Part shown: piece after piece, positions 34,779-43,320 of the stretch
Position numbering within the stretch: the first letter of the stretch is position 1
Layout: every line of letters begins with the position of its first letter
From: Haliea sp.
GTDB lineage: Bacteria > Pseudomonadota > Gammaproteobacteria > Pseudomonadales > Halieaceae
Direction of reading: 5' to 3'
Length of the DNA: 64,000 nucleotides
Assembly (NCBI GenBank): GCA_016704305.1
Contig: JADJAL010000059.1
Span: 133,681-197,680, forward strand
Notes under the pieces: model-generated
Seen by the model: only the letters and a program-made list of their open reading frames with translations
Told to the model about the DNA's origin: nothing
Database searches by the model: none
Made by a program: the position numbers and the translations under genes

Positions 34779-37687
34779 TACGCCGCCCCATTATCCAGCC
34801 AGTCCTTCAACAGCACCCGTTCCTGCGCTGAAATCCCGGTATCGGGGTGTCCGGCCTTGTAGTCGATGTCCCAGTTGAAGGTCGCGTTCGTCCTGCCATC
34901 CATGCGCTTGTTGTTGGCGTACCAGTACAGCGGGGATTCGAGCGCAAATTTCGACACAAAGCGGCTGGTCAACGGGCGCCATAAGGCATTGTCGTTCACA
35001 CCCGGCGTTGCGCGGGTTATGGGTAGCCAGGGTTTGAAGTCGCGCTGCCGGGTATCCCAGACAATCCGCGAATACAGCAGGTCGTCGTTTTCAAAACCGG
35101 TATGGCAGCCGCCACAGGAGCGGGTGATGATGGGTTGCACCTGTGCAAATTTCGGCAGGTCGTGCGCCTTCCCTGCCGTGGGTGTGCGGCTGGCGGCCGC
35201 GGTTTTCGCAAATCGTGTTGCTGCGGGAACCTCGCCCAATTCCGCAAACCGCTCCTCGGAGTGCGCGTCGTGGCAGCCGTGGCAGGTTCGGGTTTCACCG
35301 GGGCGCAGCGAGTGCAGCATGTCGTCATGGGCGATCCTCTCGCCCCTGGCATTTTCACCGCTCATCAGCAGCGGGGTGTCGCAGGGCACTTCCACCTTCA
35401 CCGAGCCATCCGCCTCCAGCGGCACGCGCTGATAGCCTTTGATATCGCGATAACCGACGGTGTTCATGGTCCTCTTGTACAGCTCCTCGTTCCCCTGGTA
35501 GCTGATGTCCCACAGCTTGGGCAGCGTGATCGACAGGAACTTCATGTTGTCGGCGACAAAGTCAGGGTTCTCTGTCTGTGGTTGCACGGCACAGCCCTGC
35601 CACGCGCAGCGTTGCGTGGAGCCCGACTGCGGGTGCGAGCCTGGGCGGGCGTAGAGCTCCGACCTGCGCGCATCGACGACCTGGAGATAGCATTTCCCAG
35701 GTTGCAGGGGAGGTGGTCTTTTCGGTGCGGCCTGACCAAACAGCGCCTGATAGGTCTTGATGGGTTTGGCGTCCCACACCTGGTACCTGGGGTCATCCAC
35801 CAGCGGCACCATCTGGCTGCGGTCAAACGGGTTGGTGGTGCTGGGCAACTCGCTGGTCGCCCCGGCTGGCGCGTACACCTTCATGATCGTCCTGCGGCAG
35901 ACCGCCGTGTCGCCGAGCCATCGCTTGGTCAGTTCCACGCCCGAGGCGGCGGCATAACACTGCCCGCGGGCATGCGTGATCATGAAATGGTCAGCGTCCA
36001 GCGCCGCCGGATAGCCTGCCTTGCCGAATGAGCGGTCGGGTATGCCTTGTCCCCGGTACTCGAAACCCGGGTGGGAATCACCTGACTGGCCCCAGGGGGT
36101 CAGCGCCTTGAAAGAGGAGGGGAGGAACGTGCCGCTGCCCGGCGTCCTGCTGGCCGGTTCCACGTAGGGATACTTGATGCACGACTCCGTGCTGCACCCC
36201 TCCACATGGGGGTTGCCAAAGTCAAACGCGTAGATGGCCCCGTTGCTGCCGTTGTGGTTGGCGCGATAGTAGGTTGTAACCGCGAGTTTATTCCTGAAGA
36301 TCTCCGCCACAGACCGCAGCCCCCGGATATCTTCAAAACCCAACAGCCCGCCTTTCGCCTTGCTCACCCCGCCAATTGCGGGGGCGACTGGCATCCAGCC
36401 CCAGGTCTTGAGGATGTTTTGCTTGTGGCCGTGCAGCTTCACGGTCATATCAGCCCCGTTCCCGTCCACCCGGCACAACCACATCAGGTTGGGCAGCGCG
36501 ACCTGCGTGTTCTGGCCGGGGGCGAACCCCTTGTCGGCGTGGGCGTTATAACAGGAGTACACCACGTCGCCGTTGGCCATCACCTCCGGCGCCAGCGAGT
36601 TGAGGTCTTGCGGCCCCCAGTTGACAGCCTTTGTGCCGTCGATGTTCATCTTCCACAACTGCATCGCCTGTCCCGCCGGGCCATAGGGATACGTCTGCGA
36701 GACGCAGTAGGGGTGGTTGTCGCAATACTTCAGGTGTTGGTTTCCGCCTTCGCGATCGGGCCACTTGCCCGCGCGGTTGGAGACGAAGACGAGTTCGGTA
36801 TTTGACAGCCACGCAGGCTGTCGATCGATTGCCCGGGCGACGTTGTCCTGGTTGGCCGCGCAATTCCCGCCAGGGTGGTTTCCAATGGGTGTATTGGTCT
36901 TGTTCTCAAGATCGTATATGTAGAGCTGGGCGCACAGCAGCGGCCCCAGTTCCTGGATCAGGCCGTTGAACTGGGGACTGAGGCCATCTTTGCCCGGTGC
37001 TGCAAACCCCACACTGTACACAATCTTCTTGCCGTCCGGACTCACGCGCGCCTCCTGCGCCACGCAGTTGTAATCGTCGTTGCCCGTGCAGTCGAATATC
37101 ACCTCCGGCGTGCTGCCGTCCAGCGCGTCAATCACCACATCCGCTTCCGCCAGGGAGTCGTTGATCCTGCGCACGTCTGTCGCGTACTGGAAATTGGCTA
37201 CCTCCGAATCCGCTGTGTTGCCGGGTATCGGGTGCGAATTGTAGGGTTGGCGTGTGTACACCAGTTTGGCGCCCCCGGTGCCCGGCTTGACCTCTGGTTT
37301 GCCTTTGGAGAGCGCTGGCGACTTCACCGACGGGGTGGGCCTGGGTAGCGCTGGCGCAGCCTTGCCAGTGTTGGGATTCGCTTTCGCAGCCGGGGCGATG
37401 CGCGGCTCGGGTTTGCCTGTAGCGGCATTCGCCTTCGGAGCGGGCGTAACGTCAGGCTCGGGCGCGTTTTCGTCGACGCTCTCGGGCTGGTATTCGTCGC
37501 CCAGCTTGATGCGCTTCAATTCCTCCCACGAGGTGGCGTCGGCAATGGCGTGGCCGGGCGGCATGGCCGCGTCTTTTAGGGTTATCCGGAAGGTATCGTC
37601 GGCAATTATGGATTGCGGTAGCGCAAGGCAGGCGACCAGTAAAACCAGTGACGCGCGGCGTAATGACGATTCTAGGGACGTGAACAT
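34772..37687 (-). CDS. exported di-heme protein with propeller and hydrazine synthase alpha-like region
   Basis: 971 residues. Signal peptide LVLLVACLALPQSIIA, then a Pro/Ala/Lys-rich linker (~65-130). From ~140 PD40/WD40-like segments appear (EARVSPDGKKIVYSVGF, RQPAWLSNTELVFVSNRAG, QLWKMNIDGTKAVNWG). The C-terminal part has TCHGCHDAHSEERF at ~800 and SCGGCHTGFEND at ~858, two CxxCH heme sites, and a section (NEELYKRTMNTVGYRDIKG, SGENARGERIAHDDMLHSLRPGE) that I associate with the middle and C-terminal regions of hydrazine synthase alpha-like proteins, known outside anammox bacteria as uncharacterised homologues. Many Cys pairs suggest disulfides. Probably a periplasmic redox or heme-binding protein. 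It follows the LeuA-like gene by 26 bp on the same strand. The exact family needs a profile search. Confidence 0.75.
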   Translation of the reverse strand: MFTSLESSLRRASLVLLVACLALPQSIIADDTFRITLKDAAMPPGHAIADATSWEELKRIKLGDEYQPESVDENAPEPDVTPAPKANAATGKPEPRIAPAAKANPNTGKAAPALPRPTPSVKSPALSKGKPEVKPGTGGAKLVYTRQPYNSHPIPGNTADSEVANFQYATDVRRINDSLAEADVVIDALDGSTPEVIFDCTGNDDYNCVAQEARVSPDGKKIVYSVGFAAPGKDGLSPQFNGLIQELGPLLCAQLYIYDLENKTNTPIGNHPGGNCAANQDNVARAIDRQPAWLSNTELVFVSNRAGKWPDREGGNQHLKYCDNHPYCVSQTYPYGPAGQAMQLWKMNIDGTKAVNWGPQDLNSLAPEVMANGDVVYSCYNAHADKGFAPGQNTQVALPNLMWLCRVDGNGADMTVKLHGHKQNILKTWGWMPVAPAIGGVSKAKGGLLGFEDIRGLRSVAEIFRNKLAVTTYYRANHNGSNGAIYAFDFGNPHVEGCSTESCIKYPYVEPASRTPGSGTFLPSSFKALTPWGQSGDSHPGFEYRGQGIPDRSFGKAGYPAALDADHFMITHARGQCYAAASGVELTKRWLGDTAVCRRTIMKVYAPAGATSELPSTTNPFDRSQMVPLVDDPRYQVWDAKPIKTYQALFGQAAPKRPPPLQPGKCYLQVVDARRSELYARPGSHPQSGSTQRCAWQGCAVQPQTENPDFVADNMKFLSITLPKLWDISYQGNEELYKRTMNTVGYRDIKGYQRVPLEADGSVKVEVPCDTPLLMSGENARGERIAHDDMLHSLRPGETRTCHGCHDAHSEERFAELGEVPAATRFAKTAAASRTPTAGKAHDLPKFAQVQPIITRSCGGCHTGFENDDLLYSRIVWDTRQRDFKPWLPITRATPGVNDNALWRPLTSRFVSKFALESPLYWYANNKRMDGRTNATFNWDIDYKAGHPDTGISAQERVLLKDWLDNGAAYQ

Positions 37688-37713
37688 GTGCTCATTCGCT
37701 TATCCTGCAAGGC

Positions 37714-39294
37714 TCAAACTTGGCCATCCGCCAATAGCTGCGCAGCTGCCACCCCCGGTTCCGCCCCGCGCTCGTGCAACTGTAAGTTGACGATCCGCAG
37801 TGCCGCCAGAATGCCCGCGAATACCTGGTTGGAGTGCACGCCACGGGTTTTGATTTCCTGCCCATCGCAGTCCCAGGTGATGACGCACTCGGTGAGCGCA
37901 TTGGTGCGACCACCCTTGGGTATGCGTACCTCATAATCGACCAGCGTCGGCAGCACATAGTTCCGCGCTGCCATCACCTCGTTCATCGCGTGGATAAACG
38001 CATCGAACCCGCCGTTGCCGGAACCCACCGCGTGCTGGATTTCACCGCCCACGTCGACGCGAATGCTCACCGTCGATTTCAGGTTCAGGCCGCTGGTGAC
38101 CGAGCAATTCAGCAGTTTGATGGGGTGGTAGTTCTTGCTCTCCAGTACATCGGCGATGATGAAGGGCAGGTCTTCGGTGGTGATCAACTCCTTTGAATCG
38201 CCCAGTTTTACGATCCGCGCCAGCACTTTCTGCTGGTTTTCTTCCGACAGGTTGAGGCCCAGCGCCTCGAGATTTTTCGCCAGCGATGCCTTGCCACTCA
38301 TCTTGCCCAGCGCATAACTGCGGGTGCGGGAGAAGCGCTCGGGGCTGAGGCGAGTTTTGTACAGTCCGCCTTTTTTGTCGCCATCGGCATGGATGCCAGC
38401 CGTTTGCGTGAACACGTCGGCGCCGACGATGGGCGCGTTGGCGGGGACGCGTTTGCCGGAGAACGTCTCCACCATCGCGCTCAGTTGCACGATATAGCTT
38501 TCATCAATGGACAGTTCCATGCCCATCTTGTCGCGCAGCACCACGCTGACTTCCGCGAGCGACGCATTACCCGCGCGCTCGCCCAGGCAGTTCACCGTGC
38601 AGTGCACGGAGTCGACGCCGGCGCGCACTGCAGCCATGACGTTGGCGGTGGCGAGGCCGTAGTCGTTGTGCGGGTGAAAGTCGAACTGCTGCCCGGGGTA
38701 GCGCGCAATCATGTCACTGAGGCTGGCGAACACTTCCTCGGGCGACATCACGCCGAGCGTGTCGGGCAGCATGAAATGGCGAATACCGCAGTCTTTCAGC
38801 AAATCCATCATGCGGTACACATAGTCCGGGCTGTTGCGGTAGCCGTTGGACCAGTCTTCCAGATAGGCGTTCACCTGCAACCCTTTCGCCAGCGCATAGT
38901 CCACTGTGGTCAGGATCTCGGCCACGTGCTGTTCCAGTGTTTTGCCCAATTGCTCGCGGCAGTGCTTCTCGCTGCCCTTGGTCAGCAGGTTGATCACCTG
39001 GCCGCCGGTTTGCAGTATCCAGTCCACGCTCTTGCGCTGATCGACAAATCCCAGCACCTCGATGCGGTCGCCCAATCCGTGCTCCCTGGCCCACGCATTG
39101 ATGCTGGAGACTGCCTCCATCTCACCTTTGGAAACGCGTGCCGAGGCGACCTCGATACGGTCGACCTTCAGTTGCTCCAGCAGCGCCCTGGCCAGGTTGA
39201 CCTTTTCTTCGGGGGAGAAGGATACGCCCTGGGTCTGTTCGCCATCGCGCAGGGTGGTATCCATTAACTGGATGTGTCGCGGTGTGTTGTCCAT
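37714..39294 (-). CDS. 2-isopropylmalate/citramalate synthase family enzyme
   Basis: 526-residue Claisen-condensing enzyme of the DRE-TIM group with C-terminal LeuA regulatory domain. DTTLRDGEQTQGVSFSPEEK is the catalytic start; FHPHNDYGLATAN is the metal-binding HxH region; NCLGERAGNASLAEV is the second conserved block (GERAGN). The region from ~400 (LKSTVSIRVDVGGEIQHAVG, SGNGGFDAFIHAMN) is the leucine/isoleucine-binding regulatory domain. Use of LRDGEQTQGVSF places it with a divergent LeuA/CimA-like branch; whether acceptor is 2-ketoisovalerate or pyruvate is open. It lies 26 bp before the di-heme gene. The 368-bp upstream gap carries palindromic element copy 2. Confidence 0.85.
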   Translation of the reverse strand: MDNTPRHIQLMDTTLRDGEQTQGVSFSPEEKVNLARALLEQLKVDRIEVASARVSKGEMEAVSSINAWAREHGLGDRIEVLGFVDQRKSVDWILQTGGQVINLLTKGSEKHCREQLGKTLEQHVAEILTTVDYALAKGLQVNAYLEDWSNGYRNSPDYVYRMMDLLKDCGIRHFMLPDTLGVMSPEEVFASLSDMIARYPGQQFDFHPHNDYGLATANVMAAVRAGVDSVHCTVNCLGERAGNASLAEVSVVLRDKMGMELSIDESYIVQLSAMVETFSGKRVPANAPIVGADVFTQTAGIHADGDKKGGLYKTRLSPERFSRTRSYALGKMSGKASLAKNLEALGLNLSEENQQKVLARIVKLGDSKELITTEDLPFIIADVLESKNYHPIKLLNCSVTSGLNLKSTVSIRVDVGGEIQHAVGSGNGGFDAFIHAMNEVMAARNYVLPTLVDYEVRIPKGGRTNALTECVITWDCDGQEIKTRGVHSNQVFAGILAALRIVNLQLHERGAEPGVAAAQLLADGQV

Positions 39295-39440
39295 GGTGGT
39301 TCCGTCGATGGCCTGGGTTGTCGGCAGCGGTGATTGCTAAATGAACCGCGAATTATCCCTTGATTGGTGGTGCTTGTACAATTTTGGCGGTGTGGAGTTC
39401 AACTGGTGATGGTTTAGTTTGTTTTTGATCTCGCGACGGA

Positions 39441-39554
39441 GAATGCGGCTTGTGGCTCTCGAAGGGACACGCCAAAAGCGCACATCCATGTGCAGGCTCG
39501 GGGGGCGACATGCATGTCGCCACACGGTCCCCTCGAAAGCCACAACCCGCATTC
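39441..39554. repeat. 114-bp palindromic element, copy 2
   Basis: Same architecture as 14841-14954: 28-nt arms at 39441-39468 and 39527-39554 (25 of 28 positions paired) around a 58-nt core. The core shares acgccaaaagcgcacatcca and the run ending tgtcgccacacg with copy 1 and contains the perfect palindrome GGCGACATGCATGTCGCC. It lies downstream of dusC and upstream of the LeuA-like gene, both minus strand, like copy 1 in its own gap. The rest of 39295-39662 has no gene. Confidence 0.85.
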
Positions 39555-39662
39555 TCTTCACCTGTGCCGTACAACTTTCAAATAGAACCACTACCCGGTA
39601 TGGGTTCACCCTGGTCATGCAAATAAGAAGTTCGGTATCGCAAAACGCCAAGACGCAAGCCG

Positions 39663-40643
39663 TTAAGCCGCCAAACGCTTGTCGCCGTGGACAGACTGGG
39701 CGTCCCGCAACACGGCTGAAATCGTATCCGGATCATGCAGGCGCTTCACCTGCTCAAACAGCGGCCCGGCCTGCGGAAAATACCCGCGCAGGTAGACCAG
39801 CCATTGTTTCAGCGGGTTGCCCGCGCAATGCGCGTCATAATCGCGCAGCGTCAGTGCGAAGAAGCGCAGCAGCAGCGGGGTGATCGCGTTCCAGGCAAGC
39901 GGTTCGCAGGTATCGCCATTGGCAGTCGCGGCCGCAACCAGTCGCGGCAGGTCGGGGCGGCACAGTACGCCGCGACCCAGCATCAGGTCGGTGCAGCCGG
40001 TGACTTCGCGACAGCGCAGCGCATCGTCAACGCTCCAGATTTCGCCGTTGGCAATCACCGGCAGCGACACCCGCTCGCGCACATCCGCGATGCTGTCCCA
40101 ATACGCCGGTGGGCGATAGCCGTCGCGTTTGGTGCGCGCGTGCACGGTGAGTTCAGTGGCGCCTGCCGCCTCAATGCCCATGGCGATGTCGGCAAACAGG
40201 GCGTTGTCTTCAAAGCCCAGCCGCGTTTTCACGGTGACCGGTATGTGCGCGGGCACCGCAGCGCGCACGGCGGCGGTGATGTCGTGCACGCGCCGTGGTT
40301 CGCGCAGCAGGATGGCGCCGCCGTCGGAGCGGTTGACGGTTCTCGCCGGGCAGCCAAAATTCAGGTCGATCCCCGGTGCGCCGAGTTCCGCCGCACGCGC
40401 GGCATTCTCGGCCATCACTGCGGGCTGGCCGCCGAGAAGCTGCACGTAAACGGGCACGCCCGACGCGGTTTTACCGCCGTGCGCGAGTTCCGGGCACAAG
40501 CGATAAAACACACGCGGCGGCAACAGGCGCTCGGTGACGCGGACGAATTCCGTGACGCAGCGATCCACGCCGCCGAGGGAGGTCAGCAGCTCGCGCATGG
40601 TATGGTCGATAACGCCCTCCATCGGGGCGAGCATCAGGCGCAT
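39663..40643 (-). CDS. dusC: tRNA-dihydrouridine synthase C
   Basis: 326-residue flavoenzyme that reduces a uridine of tRNA to dihydrouridine (position 16 in E. coli DusC). Start ATG 40643 (MRLMLAPMEGVIDHTMRELL) is where DusC proteins begin, although the frame stays open to 40781. FMN-binding TIM barrel blocks: LAPMEGVID, YVQLLGGQP, GIDLNFGCPARTVNRSDGGA with the catalytic Cys, VTVKTRLGF, VHARTKRDGYRP and VIANGEIWS, then MLGRGVLCRPDL. The C-terminal helical domain (LKQWLVYLRGYFPQAGPLFEQVKRL) fits DusC more than DusA or DusB. It is divergent from the thioesterase gene, across a 400-bp space filled mostly by a long hairpin. Confidence 0.9.
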   Translation of the reverse strand: MRLMLAPMEGVIDHTMRELLTSLGGVDRCVTEFVRVTERLLPPRVFYRLCPELAHGGKTASGVPVYVQLLGGQPAVMAENAARAAELGAPGIDLNFGCPARTVNRSDGGAILLREPRRVHDITAAVRAAVPAHIPVTVKTRLGFEDNALFADIAMGIEAAGATELTVHARTKRDGYRPPAYWDSIADVRERVSLPVIANGEIWSVDDALRCREVTGCTDLMLGRGVLCRPDLPRLVAAATANGDTCEPLAWNAITPLLLRFFALTLRDYDAHCAGNPLKQWLVYLRGYFPQAGPLFEQVKRLHDPDTISAVLRDAQSVHGDKRLAA

Positions 40644-40802
40644 CGGTGTTTCCAGTCGGAATGCTTGGGGACCGGCATTATACGTTTGAATGTCTGCTTG
40701 ATGCTGTGAAAAATTTGGTGCAGGGTTCGGACGAAATTCATCAGCCGAAGCGGATTTAGCGAAAGTTTGGGATAGAGGCATTTTGAGATTGGGAGCGTGG
40801 GA

Positions 40803-41013
40803 GGGTCAGCGGGTGTGGGGGCCTGGCCTGTGGTTTTAGGGCGCGCTCTAAGTTTTCCTGTGTTTTCGGAGTCTTTCTGCTGGTCCGGCACACCGGAGCA
40901 CTGTTCGAGTCCCAATTTTTCGCGCAGCGAAAAATGGTCGAGTTGCGCAGCAGCCGAAAACAATGAAAACTTACGCCCGTGCCACAGGCCAGGCCCCACA
41001 CCTGCTGATCCGG
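40803..41013. repeat. ~210-nt imperfect palindrome (long hairpin) between dusC and thioesterase gene
   Basis: Nested inverted repeats share one centre near 40923. Outer arms: 40803-40833 (..TCAGCGGGTGTGG-GGGCCTGGCCTGTGG) pair with 40982-41013 (CCACAGGCCAGGCC-CCACACCTGCTGATC), with one extra G and few mismatches. Further in, AAGTTTTC (40850-40857) pairs with GAAAACTT (40965-40972), GTTTTCGG (40862-40869) with CCGAAAAC (40954-40961), CTGCTG with CAGCAG, and TTTTTCGC with GCGAAAAA at the tip. It covers most of the 40644-41044 gene-free space, so it overlaps the promoters of both divergent genes. No protein is encoded. It differs in sequence from the two 114-bp elements. Confidence 0.75.
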
Positions 41014-41044
41014 CAGGAGCATGCAAACTCACGGAGATGAAAAA

Positions 41045-41434
41045 TTGAAAGAATTCGCTATTACCATTACCCCGCGCCTTTACGAAACCGACGCACTGGG
41101 CCACATCAATAACGCCACCATTGCCGCATGGTTTGAAGTAGTGCGGGTTCGATTCCTTGAGTCTTTGGTGGATCGCGACCCGGGTATTCTCAAGCAATGG
41201 ATATTGGCGTCAGTACAAATTGACTTCATCGGTGAAACCTTTTACGGCGTGGATGTCACCGCGAAGATTGTAGAAGCCACTATCGGCAACACCTCGTTTA
41301 CCTTGCACACTGAAATGTTCCAGGGCGACAAGCAAACTGTACGCGGCAAGGCGGTGCTCGTACATCTGGACCTTGCGAGCAAATCGCCCGCGCGCATTCC
41401 CGATGACCTGCGAGCAAAACTGGCCGAGCTTTAG
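41045..41434 (+). CDS. acyl-CoA thioesterase, hotdog (4HBT) fold
   Basis: About 130 residues. PRLYETDALGHINNATIAAWFEVVR is the 4HBT thioesterase signature, with the catalytic Asp in ETDALGHINN. QIDFIGETFYGVDVTAKI and VRGKAVLVHLDL complete the hotdog fold. I chose TTG 41045 because GGAG lies eight bases upstream; ATG 41021 is in frame but its AGGAG is only one base away, and it sits at the foot of the long hairpin. It would hydrolyse short acyl-CoAs or aromatic thioesters. Its stop overlaps the convergent SnoaL-like gene by 4 bases. Confidence 0.82.
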   Translation: MKEFAITITPRLYETDALGHINNATIAAWFEVVRVRFLESLVDRDPGILKQWILASVQIDFIGETFYGVDVTAKIVEATIGNTSFTLHTEMFQGDKQTVRGKAVLVHLDLASKSPARIPDDLRAKLAEL

Positions 41435-41964
41435 CGCTGCCCGCGTCGCAGCAGTCGAAAGAATTCGTAGGATGGATCGGCGGGCCCGGGCTTGCCGATG
41501 TAGGAGCCTTCGATCATCGGGTGGTCCAGGCATACGGTGGACGGGTTGTTGAAGTTGGCCCAGTCGGCAACCACTGCGCGGTGGCTGAATTTCCACACAC
41601 CCGCGCGCTTTTCATATTTGTCGAAATAGCGCCCGCCGATCAGCAGGTCCACCGGGCCGTCGTCGGTGCGCACCTGGTGAAACGCCAACACGTACACCTC
41701 GCCCTCCGCGTAATCACCGTCCAGCGCAATGTTCACTGTGGTGACGTTGTGGTGCAGGATCAGCATTGGTTCCTGGATGGTGGGCAACCGGTCGATGAAC
41801 GCCATCGCGAGCCCCTTGAAGAATGCGCCGTGATCGTCCGTGGCGTCGGCGTGGTAGAGCGTGCGCATCTTGTCGTGATCGTGGCGGTCGGCCGCGTTGC
41901 AATAGGCGTGGATCAGTTCCGTGATGTCCTGCTTGTCGAGCAGGGCCTGCACGCGCGCATCCAT
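41431..41964 (-). CDS. SnoaL-like (nuclear transport factor 2 fold) protein
   Basis: 177-residue NTF2-like protein of the SnoaL_4 type: ALLDKQDITELIHAYCNAADRHDHDKMRTLYH with HxY/D-H residues typical of the pocket, then LLIGGRYFDKYEKRAGVWKFSHR. Relatives include aromatic-ring dioxygenase beta-like and dehydratase-like proteins, but most are uncharacterised, so no reaction is proposed. The ATG at 41964 overlaps the pdxJ stop as TGATG; GTG 41967 is an alternative. Last gene in the run ppiase-pdxJ-this gene. Confidence 0.8.
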   Translation of the reverse strand: MDARVQALLDKQDITELIHAYCNAADRHDHDKMRTLYHADATDDHGAFFKGLAMAFIDRLPTIQEPMLILHHNVTTVNIALDGDYAEGEVYVLAFHQVRTDDGPVDLLIGGRYFDKYEKRAGVWKFSHRAVVADWANFNNPSTVCLDHPMIEGSYIGKPGPADPSYEFFRLLRRGQR

Positions 41965-42728
41965 CACGGCTTGCCCAATGCGCGTTGGTAGGCCGCTATT
42001 GTTGCGGCCATCCCCATGCGAAGCGCATCCACCGTGAGGGCGTGGCCGATTGATACCTCCAGCAGGCCCGCGATGGTGGCGAAACGCGGCAGGTTGTTAA
42101 GGTCCAGGTCGTGGCCGGCGTTGAGGCCGAGGCCTTCCTCCGCCGCGACTTCCGCCGCGCGCACAAACCGCTGGAATACCTGCTCCAGATCGTTGTGCTG
42201 GCTGAAGGCGCGCGCGTAGGATTCGGTGTACAGCTCGATGCGGTCCGTGCCGGTTTGCGCGGCGAGGCGGATCTGCTCGGGGTCCGGGTCCATGAACAGG
42301 CTGGTGCGAATGCCCAGCGCCTGCAGTTCCTGCACCAGCGGCGCAACCCGCTCGCCATCGCGCCTGAGGTCGAAGCCGTGGTCCGAGGTGAGCTGTCCGT
42401 CGCCATCCGGCACCAGCGTGCACTGCGCGGGACGTATCTCTTTTACCAGCGCCATGAAGCCGGGGTAGTCGTCGACGCCAGCGCGGTCACTGCGGCGCGC
42501 CCCGGTGAAGGGGTTGCCTTCAATATTGAATTCAACAGTGAGCATCGCAGCGAGATCGAAACAGTCGCGCACGCGGATGTGCCTTTGGTCCGGGCGTGGG
42601 TGCACCGTGATGCCGTCAGCCCCGGCGTCGATGCACATCTGCGCGTGCAGCACAATGTCGGGGTTGGTGGTATCGCGCGAGTTGCGGATAAGCGCAATTT
42701 TGTTGAGGTTGACGCTGAGTGCGATCAT
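41964..42728 (-). CDS. pdxJ: pyridoxine 5'-phosphate synthase
   Basis: 254-residue TIM-barrel enzyme that condenses 1-deoxyxylulose-5-phosphate with 3-amino-2-oxopropyl phosphate to make pyridoxine 5'-phosphate. Diagnostic stretches: LSVNLNKIALIRNSRDT, AGADGITVHPRPDQRHIR with active-site His, FNIEGNPF (catalytic Glu), CTLVPDGDGQLTSDHGFDL, ELYTESYA, GLGLNAGHDLDLNNL and EVSIGHAL. All are intact. It overlaps both the cyclophilin gene (TGATG at 42728) and the SnoaL-like gene, so it is in an operon with them; it is not next to recO or acpS as in E. coli. Confidence 0.95.
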   Translation of the reverse strand: MIALSVNLNKIALIRNSRDTTNPDIVLHAQMCIDAGADGITVHPRPDQRHIRVRDCFDLAAMLTVEFNIEGNPFTGARRSDRAGVDDYPGFMALVKEIRPAQCTLVPDGDGQLTSDHGFDLRRDGERVAPLVQELQALGIRTSLFMDPDPEQIRLAAQTGTDRIELYTESYARAFSQHNDLEQVFQRFVRAAEVAAEEGLGLNAGHDLDLNNLPRFATIAGLLEVSIGHALTVDALRMGMAATIAAYQRALGKP

Positions 42729-43309
42729 CAGGGCTTAATGAGCACGACATCTTCGATGATGATGGGCTGCTTGGGTACGTCACCCATGCCGCCCGCGTTG
42801 CCAGTCGGCGCGGTGGCAATGAAATCCACGATATCCATGCCCTGTATCACTTCGCCAAACACCGTGTAGCCTTCGCTACCGGGCGTCCAATCCAGTCGCA
42901 GGTTGGAACGCTGGTTGATGAAGAACTGCGAGGTGGCGGAATCGGGATCATTGGTGCGCGCCATCGCTACCGTGCCGCGCGTGTTGTGCAGGCGATTTTT
43001 CGACTCATTTACAATCGGCTCGCCGGTCTTTTTCTCCACCATGTCAGTGGTGAAACCGCCGCCCTGGATCATGAAGTTGGGAATCACGCGATGAAACACC
43101 GTGCCTTTGTAGAAACCGCTGTCCACGTAGCCCAGGAAGTTCGCCACCGTGACCGGCGCTTTATCGGCGAACAACTGCAGCGTGATATCGCCCTCGCTGG
43201 TTTTAATCAACACTTGCGGGTTGGCCGGCTGCGCGAGTGCAGGGACAGTGAACAGCGTTGTCAGCATGGGCGTCAGCAAGGACAGGCAAAACAGTAATAC
43301 ACGAATCAT
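42728..43309 (-). CDS. periplasmic peptidyl-prolyl cis-trans isomerase, cyclophilin type
   Basis: 193 residues with a cleavable signal peptide (VLLFCLSLLTPMLTTLFTVPALA). Cyclophilin core: GDITLQLFADKAPVTVANFLGYVDSGFYKGTVFHRVIPNFMIQGGGF, with FHRVIPNFMIQGG the catalytic strand, RGTVAMARTNDPDSATSQFFIN and YTVFGEVIQGMDIVD. Helps fold exported proteins. Resembles PpiA. The gene precedes pdxJ with a one-base overlap and follows the SH3-domain gene by 11 bp, so it belongs to a minus-strand run from 44046 to 41431. Confidence 0.92.
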   Translation of the reverse strand: MIRVLLFCLSLLTPMLTTLFTVPALAQPANPQVLIKTSEGDITLQLFADKAPVTVANFLGYVDSGFYKGTVFHRVIPNFMIQGGGFTTDMVEKKTGEPIVNESKNRLHNTRGTVAMARTNDPDSATSQFFINQRSNLRLDWTPGSEGYTVFGEVIQGMDIVDFIATAPTGNAGGMGDVPKQPIIIEDVVLIKP

Positions 43310-43320
43310 GATGATCTCCT

